Below, in pieces: positions 24,674 through 37,200 of a stretch of 64,000 bases of DNA; within the stretch, counting starts at the first letter, position 1; each line of letters begins with the position of its first letter. The position numbers and the translations under genes were made by a program. A model generated the notes under the pieces. It had not been told where the DNA came from and did no database searches. It saw nothing but the letters and a program-made list of their open reading frames with translations. The stretch spans positions 37,701,824 to 37,765,823 of the forward strand of contig CM038725.1 of NCBI GenBank assembly GCA_021613375.1, written 5' to 3'. This stretch comes from Megaleporinus macrocephalus. Its lineage: Eukaryota; Chordata; Actinopteri; Characiformes; Anostomidae.

Positions 24674-25032
24674 TGTCTCCTCACAGTAAGGTGATCTGGG
24701 TGATAAGTGGTGATTAATGCTCGTGTTCAACATCAGCTTTTTCATACCATATTTACATCATTTCATAGATTAGAATCAGATGTAAATATAAAAGAAGGTG
24801 TTTTAATTTAGTTCTGAATGTGGAACTAATATTTCATACGTTGAGGACACTCATCGCGCGACCACCCGCCCTCTTCTCATTGGATAGATGCATTGCGTTG
24901 GCCGGATTCATTTGCATAAAGTTCTTCCCGGCTTAACTTTTAGTTGAATCGCATCCCCCGAACTCGACGCGCCGGACCCATGATGCACCGCGCGACCGTG
25001 TCTGACGGAATCAATGCTTCCCTTTGAAAATG
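24674..25032. other. Dispersed-repeat remnant, then CpG-rich spacer
   Basis: 24674-24715 continues the dispersed repeat from which the 20 bp array seems to have grown. From 24845 to 25010 the DNA is CpG-rich (gcgcgaccacccgccc, gacgcgccggacc) with no open frame. It could be the promoter part of a mobile element. Confidence 0.4.
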
Positions 25033-26017
25033 AAGAATTCATTACTAACGGCACTGCAATAAGAATTCATTACAAACGGCACTGCGATAAGAATTCATTA
25101 CAAACGGCACTGCGATAAGAATTCATTACAAACGGCACTGCGATAAGAATTCATTACTAACGGCACTGCGATAAGAATTCATTACTAACGACACTGCGAT
25201 AAGAATTCATTACAAACGGCACTGCGATAAGAATTCATTACAAACGGCACTGCAATAAGAATTCATTACAAACGGCACTGCAATAGGAATTCATTACAAA
25301 CGGCACTGCAATAAGAATTCATTACAAACGGCACTGCGATAAGAATTCATTACAAACGACACTGCGATAAGAATTCATTACAAACGGCACTGGAATAAGA
25401 ATTCATTACTAACGACACTGCGATAAGAATTCATTACAAACGGCACTGGAATAAGAATTCATTACAAACGGCACTGCGATAAGAATTCATTACAAACGGC
25501 ACTGCGATAAGAATTCATTACAAACGGCACTGTGATAAGAATTCATTACAAACGGCACTGTAATAAGAATTCATTACAAACGGCACTGTAATAAGAATTC
25601 ATTACTAACGGCACTGGAATAAGAATTCATTACAAACGGCACTGGAATAAGAATTCATTACTAACGACACTGCAATAAGAATTTATTACTAACGACACGG
25701 CAATAGGAATTCATTACAAACGGCACTGCAATAAGAATTCATTACAAACGGCACTGCAATAAGAATTCATTACTAACGACACTGCAATAGGAATTCATTA
25801 CAAACGGCACTGCGATAAGAATTCATTACAAACGGCACTGGAATAAGAATTCATTACAAACGGCACTGTAATAAGAATTCATTACAAACGGCACTGTAAT
25901 AAGAATTCATTACAAACGGCACTGGGATAAGAATTCATTACAAACGGCACTGGAATAAGAATTCATTACTAACGGCACTGCAATAAGAATTCATTACAAA
26001 CGGCACTGGAATAAGAA
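25033..26017 (+). repeat. 28 bp minisatellite with an EcoRI site per unit, ~35 copies
   Basis: Each unit has aagaattcattacaaacgg then cactgcgat. Variants are gcgat/gcaat/ggaat/gtaat and tacaaac/tactaac. Almost every unit holds GAATTC, so EcoRI would cut the array to 28 bp pieces. The left edge is tgaagaattcattactaac, and the right edge ends in agaaacagcttgcg. Confidence 0.97.
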
Positions 26018-26504
26018 ACAGCTTGCGTTATTGATGAATACTGAAGGAGTGATACGATCTTAAAGAGTTAGGCGTTTTTGTGGCTGCGCTTCTGCTTTTT
26101 AGACTTTTCGGGGAAGTTTTATTTTTAGCTGGACAGTGACAGGAATCATTCAACTCTCACTACAAACTATATCACACCACCAGGACTTCTAAGAACATGA
26201 CTTCAAGTGTTTACCGCGCGGCTGCCTGCTTTCCCCCCACCTGCAGCACACTTTCTTTCTTTTGTTCATTCTAGCGTGTAGGTGGGAAGATTGTGAAGAA
26301 TGATTGTGAAGAATATTTCTGAGAAGAGATGACTGTGTGTTAGTGTTAGAGTCAGTAACATCACATTAGCATCAAATTAAACCACACAGTCCACACATCA
26401 CTACAGTGAGAGGAGTTTAGACCCAGCTTTAAATAATAACTTTTTTTTTGCTCTTCTCTCACCACAGTGATGATCTCATTCCTAAACCGATCCATTCTTG
26501 TCAC
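26018..26504. other. Spacer between two minisatellites; LINE-derived edge
   Basis: No complete gene. At 26468-26518 the minus strand encodes GVTRMDRFRNE, a motif of the C-terminal part of LINE reverse transcriptases, directly joined to the 36 bp array. The rest is unique-looking DNA. Confidence 0.45.
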
Positions 26505-29500
26505 TCCCACATACAACATAGCCGGTCTCACCACTGTCTCCACACCATACAACATAGCAGGTCTCACCACTGTCTCTAAACCATACAACATAGCAGGTCT
26601 CACCACTGTCTCCAAACCATACAACATAGCAGGTCTCACCACTGTCTCCACACCATACAACATAGCTGGTCTCACCACTGTCTCCAAACTATACAACATA
26701 GCCGGTCTCACCACTGTCTCCAAACCATACAACATAGCCGGTCTCACCACTGTCTCCAAACCATACAACATAGTCGGTCTCACTACTGTCTCCGCACCAT
26801 ACAGCATAGCCGTTCTCACTACTGTCTCCAAACCATACAACATGGCAGGTCTCACCACTGTCTCCAAACCGTACAACATAGCCGGTCTCACCACTGTCTC
26901 CAAACCATAGAACATAGCCGGTCTCACCACTGTCTCCAAACCATACAACATAGCAGGTCTCACCATTGTCTCCAAACTATACAGCATAGCCGGTCTCACC
27001 ACTGTCTCCAAACCATACAACATAGCCGGCCTCACCACTGTCTCCAAACCATACAACATAGCCGGTCTCACCACTATCTCCAAACCGTACAACATAGCCG
27101 GTCTCACCACTGTCTCCAAACCGCACAACATAGCAGGTCTCACCACTGTCTCCAAACCGTACAACATTGCAGGTCTCACCACTGTCTCCAAACCATACAA
27201 CATTGCAGGTCTCACCACTGTCTCCAAACCGTACAACATAGCAGGTCTCACCACTGTCTCCAAACCATACAACATAGCCTGTCTCACCACTGTCTCCAAA
27301 CCATACAACATAGCCGGTCTCACCACTGTCTCCAAACCATACAACATAGCAGGTCTCACCACTGTCTCCAAACCGTACAACATAGCCGGCCTCACCACTG
27401 TCTCCAAACCATACAACATAGCAGGTCTCACCACTATCTCCAAACCGTACAACATAGCCGGTCTCACCACTGTCTCCAAACCGCACAACATAGCAGGTCT
27501 CACCACTGTCTCCAAACCGTACAACATTGCAGGTCTCACCACTGTCTCCAAACCATACAACATTGCAGGTCTCACCACTGTCTCCAAACCGTACAACATA
27601 GCAGGTCTCACCACTGTCTCCAAACCATACAACATAGCCGGTCTCACCACTGTCTCCAAACCATACAACATAGCCGGTCTCACCACTGTCTCCAAACCGT
27701 ACAACATAGCAGGTCTCACCACTGTCTCCAAACCATACAACATAGCAGGTCTCACCACTGTCTCCAAACCATACAACATAGCCGGTCTCACCACTGTCTC
27801 CAAACCATACAACATAGCAGGTCTCACCACTATCTTCAAACCATACAACATAGCCAGTCTCACCACTGTCTCCAAACCATACAAAATTGTCGGTCTTACC
27901 ACTGTATCCAAACCGTACAACATAGCCGGTCTCACCACTATCTCCAAACCGTACAACATAGCAGGTCTCACCACTGTCTCCAAACCATACAACATAGCCT
28001 GTCTCACCACTGTCTCCAAACCATACAACATAACCGGTCTCACCACTGTCTCCAAACCATACAACATAGCTGGTCTCACTACTGTCTCCAAACCATACAA
28101 CATAGCTGGTCTCACCACTGTCTCCAAACCATACAACATAGCCGGTCTCACCACTGTCTCCAAACCATACAACATAGCAGGTCTCACCACTGTCTCCAAA
28201 CCATACAACATAGCCGGTCTCACCACTGTCTCTAAACCATACAACATAGCAGGTCTCACCACTGTCTCCAAACCATACAACATAGCCGGTCTCACCACTG
28301 TCTCTAAACCATACAACATAGTGGGTCTCACTATTGTCTCCAAACCATACAACATAGCCGGTCTCACCATTGTCTCCACACCATACAACATAGCCGGTCT
28401 CACCACTGTCTCCAAACCATACAACATTGCCGGTCTTACCACTGTCTCCAAACCGTACAACATAGCAGGTCTCACCACTGTCTCCAAACCATACAACATA
28501 GCCGGTCTCACCACTGCCTCCAAACCGTACAACATAGCCGGTCTCACCACTGTCTCCAAACCGTACAACATAGCCGGTCTCACCACTATCTCCAAACCAT
28601 ACAACATAGCCGGTCTCACCACTGTCTCCAAACCATACAACATAGCAGGTCTCACCACTGTCTCCAAACCGTACAACATAGCAGGTCTCACCACTGTCTC
28701 CAAACCATACAACATAGCCGGTCTCACCACTGTCTCCAAACCGTACAAAATTGCCGGTCTCACCACTGTCTCCAAACCGTACAACATAGTTGGTCTCACC
28801 ACTGTCTCCAAACCATACAACATAGCCGGTCTCACCACTGTCTCCAAACCATACAACATAGTTGGTCTCACCACTGTCTCCAAACCGTACAACATAGTTG
28901 GTCTCACCACTGTCTCCAAACCGTACAACATAGTTGGTCTCACCATTGTCTCCAAACCGTACAACATAGTTGGTCTCACCACTTTCTCCAAACCGTACAA
29001 CATAGCCGGTCTCACCACTGTCTCCAAACCGTACAACATAGCCGGTCTCACCACTGTCTCCAAACCATACAACATAGCCGGTCTCACCACTGTCTCCAAA
29101 CCATACAACATAGCAGGTCTCACCACTGTCTCCAAACCGTACAACATAGCCGGTCTCACCACTATCTTCAAACCATACAACATAGCCGGTCTCACCACTG
29201 TCTCCAAACCGTACAACATAGCAGGTCTCACCACTGTCTCCAAACCGTACAACATAGCCGGTCTCACCACTATCTTCAAACCATACAACATAGCCAGTCT
29301 CACCACTGTCTCCAAACCATACAAAATTGCCGGTCTTACCACTGTATCCAAACCATACAACATAGTTGGTCTCACCACTGTCTCCAAACCGTACAACATA
29401 GTTGGTCTCACCACTGTCTCCAAACCATTCAACATAGTTGGTCTCACCACTGTCTCCAAACCGTACAACATAGTTGGTCTCACCACTGTCTCCAAACCAT

Positions 29501-29815
29501 TCAACATAGTTGGTCTCACCACTGTCTCCAAACCGTACAAAATTGCCGGTCTCACCACTGTCTCCAAACCGTACAACATAGTTGGTCTCACCACTGTCTC
29601 CAAACCATACAACATAGTTGGTCTCACCACTGTCTCCAAACCGTACAACATAGTTGGTCTCACCACTGTCTCCAAACCGTACAACATAGTTGGTCTCACC
29701 ATTGTCTCCAAACCGTACAACATAGTTGGTCTCACCACTGTCTCCAAACCGTACAACATAGTTGGTCTCACCACTGTTTCTAAACCGTACAACATAGTTG
29801 GTCTTACCACAGTTA
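26505..29815 (-). repeat. 36 bp satellite derived from a LINE RT segment, ~92 copies
   Basis: Unit length is exactly 36 over 3.3 kb; on the plus strand it reads ccatacaacatagccggtct plus 16 more bases. On the minus strand each unit is twelve codons, VVRPAMLYGLET, and the array exits at 26518 into GVTRMDRFRNE. In many LINE reverse transcriptases VRPAMLYGxET is followed some tens of residues later by GVTRMDRxRNE, so the array looks like a tandem expansion inside a LINE copy. Larger repeats are visible: ccgcacaac recurs at 27121 and 27481 (360 bp apart), and acaaaattg with a following cggtcttacc at 27881 and 29321 (1440 bp apart). The 1168-codon minus frame, a 1014-codon second minus frame and a 511-codon plus frame all follow from a stop-free 36-mer and are not called as genes. 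Confidence 0.95.
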
Positions 29816-29869
29816 AACCTGAGATTAGTGGCAGGTGTATAATTTTTAAAAGATAATTTGCTTTCATTT

Positions 29870-31284
29870 AAACTGCAGTTGTTGTTTGAGCTGCATCTTT
29901 CACTGACTACTGGTCTACTGTCATGCTGCCCTCTCGTGCAGTGAGTATAATAGAGGAAAACCTTATGAAGCATTATTCTGATATAAACTGCAGTTGATTT
30001 TTGTGATGTTAGGTTCTTCATAGGCAGAATGAGTAGAATTTATAAAGTTTATTTTGTAAGCTGTTCCTAATAATGCAAATCTTTAAATACATATGTTTGG
30101 GTAGGGTTAGGTTAAGGTTAGAGTCTGGGTAGGGTTAGGTTTAGGCTAGTAGTAGTTCTGATTAAGTCTATAGGAAATTAATACATTAATTAATCAACAG
30201 AAATAATTACTTGTTTGTTACTGTGAATTCACAGTAACATGCAAGTGAGTGAGTGAGTGAGTTACAGTGAGTGAGTTACAGTAAGTGAGTGAGTAAATCT
30301 CTCGTTATTGGTTGAACACAATATATTTAAAAGACCTCAGTGTTTGTACTGATGGCGGGAAGAGAGGGGGATTTCAAGGAGGAGTGGTTTTGAGCTCTAT
30401 TACTCAACTCACAACAACGCCTGTGTAAAGGTGATGTTGGGTTCATGAACGATCAGATTCTTGGATTAGAACAAAGGAAGTCAAACTTTTATTGTTTTCT
30501 CATAAATACGCGCAGCTCCAGAACCAGAACCAGAAACAGGCCGGTCACAACAGTGTCATGATGTGCTCCTGAAAGTGTTGGTAGTGTTGGGTTTCCTAAA
30601 GGCAGAAGGAGTAGAATTCCTCATGTTAGGGTTCCCTAAGCAGTTCATTTCATTATTTAATGTTTCAAGTGTTCATTAAAAACCTTGTTTTTGATCTTAA
30701 ATCATTATTTTATTTCTTACTTATTTACTTCATGAACAAAAACGGTGTGGGTAAATATGACTGATGAAACCCGACTGTAAATGTTTACAAACGTCACCAG
30801 TTCCTATCAAACTCCACAGTGAACATAAGGGTTCATTCTGAATCATGCTGTGTGTTAGAAGCAGTGATACCAACATGAGTATTATTAATAAAGTAAATAA
30901 TAATAAACTGAAATCAGGATTTGTGATGAAACAAGTAACAAGGAATTGATTGAAACTTGAATGATGAAATTCGTTTATTGCAAAGATACAGAGAATAAAA
31001 TCTCAGTCGAGTCACTTTTCAGCAGGTTGTGCATTAAAGTGTTATTCAGGAGTCCCATCAATCGTAGCAGAGCTCCGGACTTTTTCTGTGCAATGCCCCT
31101 GATATGAAACTTCTCATATGAGCAAACAAGACTGCTTTCTTTCTCTATCTCTCTCTCTCTCTCTTTCTCTCTCCCATACACACACGTGTTTTCTCTCTCG
31201 TGTTCTCTGTCTTTTTATTTTGACAGCTCAGTGAATACTCATCATAGCTCTCTTTTTTTATTTATTTATCATCTCTCTGTAGTC
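29870..31284. other. Upstream flank of Ig gene B; no gene seen
   Basis: Holds short gggtaggGTTAGGTTaagg tracts (30100-30150), a gagtgagtgagt microsatellite (30246-30295), and a CT microsatellite (31140-31172) about 110 bases before the start codon. The acceptor-like ctctctgtag just before the ATG implies an upstream untranslated exon that I cannot place. Confidence 0.4.
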
Positions 31285-34200
31285 ATGCGGTCCTGGACTT
31301 CTGCTCTCCTCATCCTACTAATGTTCATGGCTTTGTTCATTTCAGGTAAGTAGTGCATTGTGTCATCGCTTCGTTATCCGTTCACAGCCTTTACAGAACA
31401 TTCACATGACGGCTGTTATAGACAGCCTGGGGGGCCCAAGCCCAGGTGGATACCAGTTGTTTCTTCAGCCTGGGGCAGACTCCTAGCATCCGAAATCACC
31501 TATTTTCCTACAACTCAGTAGGCGAAATCAGTAGACGAGCGTGGCTAGTATGTCTGAATATTCAGTAGTCATTGAGTAGTGCCCGAACGGTACCTGTATG
31601 AACTACTGAATCGGGAGCCATTGTTATGTATGTGACCGCAGCACACTGTGGTATTCCATAGCGGTACATCAGCTGTGTGTATGTATCTACTGCTGGTGAT
31701 CTACTGCTACAGAAGTTGGAGCTACTTCTGAGGTAGAACACTATTAAACTCCACCTGTTTATCTTCTCTAAGTTACAGCTTAAGACCATCTGAGTACAGA
31801 TTCAGACCAAAACGCAGCTCAGTTTCACAAACAAGCTCTAAATCTGTCAGTAAACGGGGCTTTTAATGAATAGCGGGACGTTTCCGGTGGTGGTCTGACG
31901 TTTTGCTTCAAAGGACGTTGGTAAGACGGTGGACGTAGTATGTCAGAGATTGCGTGGTTACTAAAAACTTGCCTACTGAAACTGCTCCACTAGTCTCACC
32001 GCTCGACAACGGTGTCAAAAGTATTAATATTCACCACTTAGGTAGAAGTATAGAGACTATGGTGAAAATATACTTCTATAGAAGTTGAAGTATCAACTAA
32101 AGCTTTTTACTCCAGTAAAAGTGTAAAAGTACTGCTTTCAGAACTACTTAAAGTATAAAAGTAAAAGTAATGTAAGGAAAAAATAATTAAGGACAAAAGC
32201 TGAGGCCGCACCACAGGGGTCTATAGTGCACTAGCCCACCTCCCCAAAAAACCCATTCTTCTAAAAGCCATAATGTCTATAATGTTATATTAAAATGTTA
32301 ATGATGATAAATTTGGGATGCGCTAGGCTTCCTGTTTCAGCTCATATACGCCCATTGAACATGAATGTAGTTTAGTACAATGTAAATATATTAAAGAAGC
32401 ATATCTGTGTACTACTGAACATTAACATGTGTTTCATGGAGCAGAAGATATGATGACTAGTCGTCTATAAGTATTGTAATGAAGTCAAACTTCAAAGACA
32501 TGTTATCAATAATCTTTACTGGAATGTAAATGTAGATGAATGAAAACAAGCTGAAATGAAATAGGAGTAATGGGACTATGTTTAAAATGTAAGGAGTAGA
32601 AAGTACTGATAATGGAGTGTAAATGTAAGGAGTAGAAAGTACTGATAATGGAGTGTAAATGTAAGGAGTAGAAAGTACTGATAATGGAGTGTAAATGTAA
32701 GGAGTAAAAAAGTACTGATAATAAAGTGTAAATGTAAGGAGTAGAAAGTACTGATAATGGAGTGTAAATGTAAGGAGTAGAAAGTACAGATAATGGAGTG
32801 AAAATGTAAGGAGTAGAAAGTACAGATAATGGAGTGTAAATGTAAGGAGTAGAAAGTACAGATAATGGAGTGTAAATGTAAGGAGTAGAAAGTACTGATA
32901 ATGGAGTGTAAATGTAAGGAGTAGAAAGTACTGATAATGGAGTGTAAATGTAAGGAGTAGAAAGTACAGATAATGGAGTGTAAATGTAAGGAGTAGAAAG
33001 TACAGATAATGGAGTGAAAATGTAAGGAGTAGAAAGTACAGATAATGGAGTGTAAATGTAAGGAGTAGAAAGTACTGATAATGGAGTGTAAATGTAAGGA
33101 GTAGAAAGTACTGATAATGGAGTGTAAATGTAAGGAGTAGAAAGTACTGATAATGGAGTGTAAATGTAAGGAGTAAAAAAGTACTGATAATGGAGTGTAA
33201 ATGTAAGGAGTAGAAAGTACTGATAATGGAGTGTAAATGTAAGGAGTAGAAAACACTGATAATGGAGTGTAATTGTAAGGAGTAGAAAGTACAGATAATG
33301 GAGTGTAATTGTAATGACTAGAAAGTACAGATAATGGAGTGTAAATGTAAGGAGTAGAAAGTACTGATAATGGAGTGTAAATGTAAGGAGTAAAAAAGTA
33401 CTGATAATGGAGTGTAAATGTAAGGAGTAAAAAAGTACTGATAATGGAGTGTAAATGTAAGGAGTAGAAAGTACAGATAATGGAGTGTAAATGTAAGGAC
33501 TAGAAAGTACAGATAATGGAGTGTAAATGTAAGGACTAGAAAGTACTGATAATGGAGTGTAAATGTCAGGAGTAGAAAGTACAGATAATGGAGTGTAAAT
33601 GTAAGGACTAGAAAGTACAGATAATGGAGTGTAATTGTAAGGACTAGAAAGTACAGATAATGGAGTGTAAATGTAAGGAGTAGAAAGTACTGATAATGGA
33701 GTGTAAATGTAAGGAGTAGAAAGTACTGATAATGGAGTGTAAATGTAAGGAGTAGAAAGTACAGATAATGGAGTGTAAATGTAAGGAGTAGAAAGTACAG
33801 ATAATGGAGTGTAAATGTAAGGAGTAGAAAGTACTGATAATGAAGTGTAAATGTAAGGAGTAGAAAGTACTGATAATGGAGTGTAAATGTAAGGAGTAAA
33901 AAAGTACAGATAATGGAGTGTAAATGTAAGGAGTAAAAAAGTACTGATAATGGAGTGTAAAGGTAAGGAGTAGAAAGTACTGATAATGGAGTGTAAATGT
34001 AAGGAGTAAAAAAGTACTGATAATGGAGTGTAAATGTAAGGAGTAGAAAGTACTGATAATGGAGTGTAAATGTAAGGAGTAAAAAAGTACAGATAATGGA
34101 GTGTAAATGTAAGGAGTAAAAAAGTACTGATAATGGAGTGTAAAGGTAAGGAGTAGAAAGTACTGATAATGGAGTGTAAATGTAAGGAGTAAAAAAGTAC

Positions 34201-37200
34201 TGATAATGGAGTGTAAATGTAAGGAGTAGAAAGTACAGATAATGGAGTGTAAATGTAAGGAGTAGAAAGTACTGATAATGGAGTGCAAATGTAAGGAGTA
34301 GAAAACACTGATAATGGAGTGCAAATGTAAGGAGTAGAAAACACTGATAATGGAGTGTAAATGTAAGGAGTAGAAAGTACAGATAATGGAGTGTAATTGT
34401 AAGGACTAGAAAGTACAGATAATGGAGTGTAAATGTAAGGAGTAGAAAGTACTGATAATGGAGTGTAAATGTAAGGAGTAGAAAGTACTAAAAATGGAGT
34501 GTAAATGTAAGGAGTAGAAAGTACTGATAATGGAGTGTAAATGTAAGGAGTAGAAAGTACAGATAATGGAGTGTACATGTAAGGAGTATAAAGTACTGAT
34601 AATGGAGTGTAAATGTAAGGAGTAGAAAGTACAGATAATGGAGTGTAAATGTAAGGAGTAGAAAGTACAGATAATGGAGTGTAAATGTAAGGAGTAGAAA
34701 GTACAGATAATGGAGTGTAAATGTAAGGAGTAGAAAGTACTGATAATGGAGTGTAAATGTAAGGACTAGAAAGTACAGATAATGGAGTGTAAATGTAAGG
34801 ACTAGAAAGTACAGATAATGAAGTGTAAATGTAAGGAGTAGAAAGTACTGATAATGGAGTGTAAATGTAAGGAGTAGAAAGTAATGATAATGGAGTGTAA
34901 ATGTAAGGAGTAGAAAGTACTGATAATGGAGTGTAAATGTAAGGAGTAGAAAGTACTGATAATGGAGTGTAAATGTAAGGAGTAGAAAGTACTGATAATG
35001 GAGTGTAAATGTAAGGAGTAGAAAGTACTGATAATGGAGTGTAAATGTAAGGAATAGAAAGTACAGATAATGGAGTGTAAATGTAAGGAGTAGAAAGTAC
35101 TGATAATGGAATGTAAATGTATATAGTAGAAAGTACTGATAATGGAGTGTAAATGTAAGGAGTAGAAAGTACTGATAATGGAGTGTAAATGTAAGGAGTA
35201 GAAAGTACTGATAATGGAGTGTAAATGTAAGGAATAGAAAGTACAGATAATGGAGTGTAAATGTAAGGAGTAGAAAGTACTGATAATGGAGTGTAAATGT
35301 AAGGAGTAGAAAGTACTGATAATGGAGTGTAAATGTAAGGAATAGAAAGTACAGATAATGGAGTGTAAATGTAAGGAGTAGAAAGTACTGATAATGGAAT
35401 GTAAATGTATATAGTAGAAAGTACTGATAATGGAGTGTAAATGTAAGGAGTAGAAAGTACTGATAATGGAGTGTAAATGTAAGGAGTAGTAGTAAAAAGT
35501 CCGCTGTACAATAATTACTCCAGTAAAGTATAAATAACCAACATTTCTAGGTACAAAGTATTTGTACTTTGTTACTTGACACCTCTGCTGCTCAAGCAGT
35601 ACGTACTGGGTCCAGTCTAGTACCTACTGACTTAGTAGGCGATTTCCGACCCACCTCTAGGCATTCCAACGGTTTGGTCTGTTGGAACTGGGATTAGCTG
35701 GGGAGACGCCTAGGCTGTGGTTAGGTTAGACTCTGCTATATCCCTCTACCAATCGTTCCTTGCACACACGGTGGCTGTGCCTCACATCGCTAGCCTAAGT
35801 CATGGACCTTGCCTCTTAGGAAAACTACTTTTATAACCATGTGTATACATTTATTATCCTATTATCTTGTCTTTGCACCTTACTTATGTCTTCTACTTTA
35901 AAATTTCTGAAGGAGCCTCGTGTTGAAGTTGGTCGGTTATCATGTTGGGTATCTATTTATCCCTTTTGTCTGAATTTCTCTTTCAGAGCTGCTGTCAGCT
36001 GTACCTTCAGTGAAAGTGAATCGTCTTGGTTCTGCCACTCTCCCCTGCTATCACAAATGTTCTGGATCAGTTAGATGGTCCGTGATTCATAAGCAGGGTG
36101 ATCTGGCTGGATGCGAGACGTCATGCTGGTCAAACGAGGGATATCAGATGACCTGGGACCAGTACCGGAATGGCGATCTGTCTCTCACCATCACTGTAGT
36201 TGACTTTAGTGACAGGGGACTCTACACGTGCAGGTGTGACGGTCAACACATCTGTGATGTGAAGCTTCTGGTTAACGGTAGGTGTCCATCTGTTTGCTTC
36301 ACTGTGATTAACTAATGGAACCCCAGTGATTTAGATGCAGTGCTGCAGACTTACAGAGTAGATGAAGGTAGCTCAGAAGCAAGACTTCTACCAATTTCTA
36401 GAGTTTTTAACTATTGATTTGTTTGAGATATACTTTCTCAAACCCAAGGATGTTGTACCCAAGCTGTAAAATACACTGGGTCCTGGGGTCCTTGATTAAC
36501 CTCTTAGACCCCCTTTATTTCACAACATCAAAATTCTGTGGGTGTTTATGACATTATTGGAGAGCTGCTTCACCCACAGTCCTGGGTCTTTCTTTTATCT
36601 AACCTGAGATGTAGCGATGGCCTCAGGCCTCAGGGAGGCACTGTAGCAATTTGGTTTACCCTTATAACTGTAACTATGGCCGGGATGCCTCTGAAAAATA
36701 GGTTGTAGAATGTTGGTAAATCCAGAAACTTGCCTAAGCGCCCTAGAGTTTGGTAGAAAGAGTGAATTGTTGGTCTTTTTTTTTTAAAACTTAAGACAAA
36801 CGGAAGAGATGCACAAGATCTCAGTTCATGTGTGGAAGACCTACCACACACACCAGTATCAACACTAATGAAGTTCCTCCTGCTTTTTCTTCACAGCTCT
36901 AAACACTACTGTTCAGATAGAGCCGGGTGAACCTCTGGTGCTGGATTTAGACATACCAGAAGAAGTGGAGGTGATTTATAACAGTACAGACCCAGCTGGA
37001 CCGTCCAGTGGTCAGATCTGTACAGTAGATGGACGTTCCCTACAGTGTAAGCCTGAATACTCTCAGAGAGTGTCGGCTGCTGTTACACTGAGAGGAGTGA
37101 CTCCATCTGATAGTGGAGTTTATACTATAATGGACAAACGGAATGAAGAGGTCATTCACACCTACACAGTGAGCGTACGGTCAGCAGGTGGAGGTGAATT

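Noticed and set aside
26361..29867. 1168-codon minus-strand open frame as a giant repeat protein gene
   Set aside because: The unit is 36 bases and stop-free in several frames on both strands. There is no credible start context, and the exit into GVTRMDRFRNE points to a LINE origin. I call it a satellite.
30090..30160. Interstitial telomere repeat
   Set aside because: Only a few ggttag-like words with drift; no run of TTAGGG.
32506..35511. 1001-codon minus-strand open frame (STPYIYTPLSVL repeats)
   Set aside because: By-product of a 36 bp AT-rich array inside an intron. The frame slips wherever 37-38 bp units occur and neighbouring frames stay open as well.
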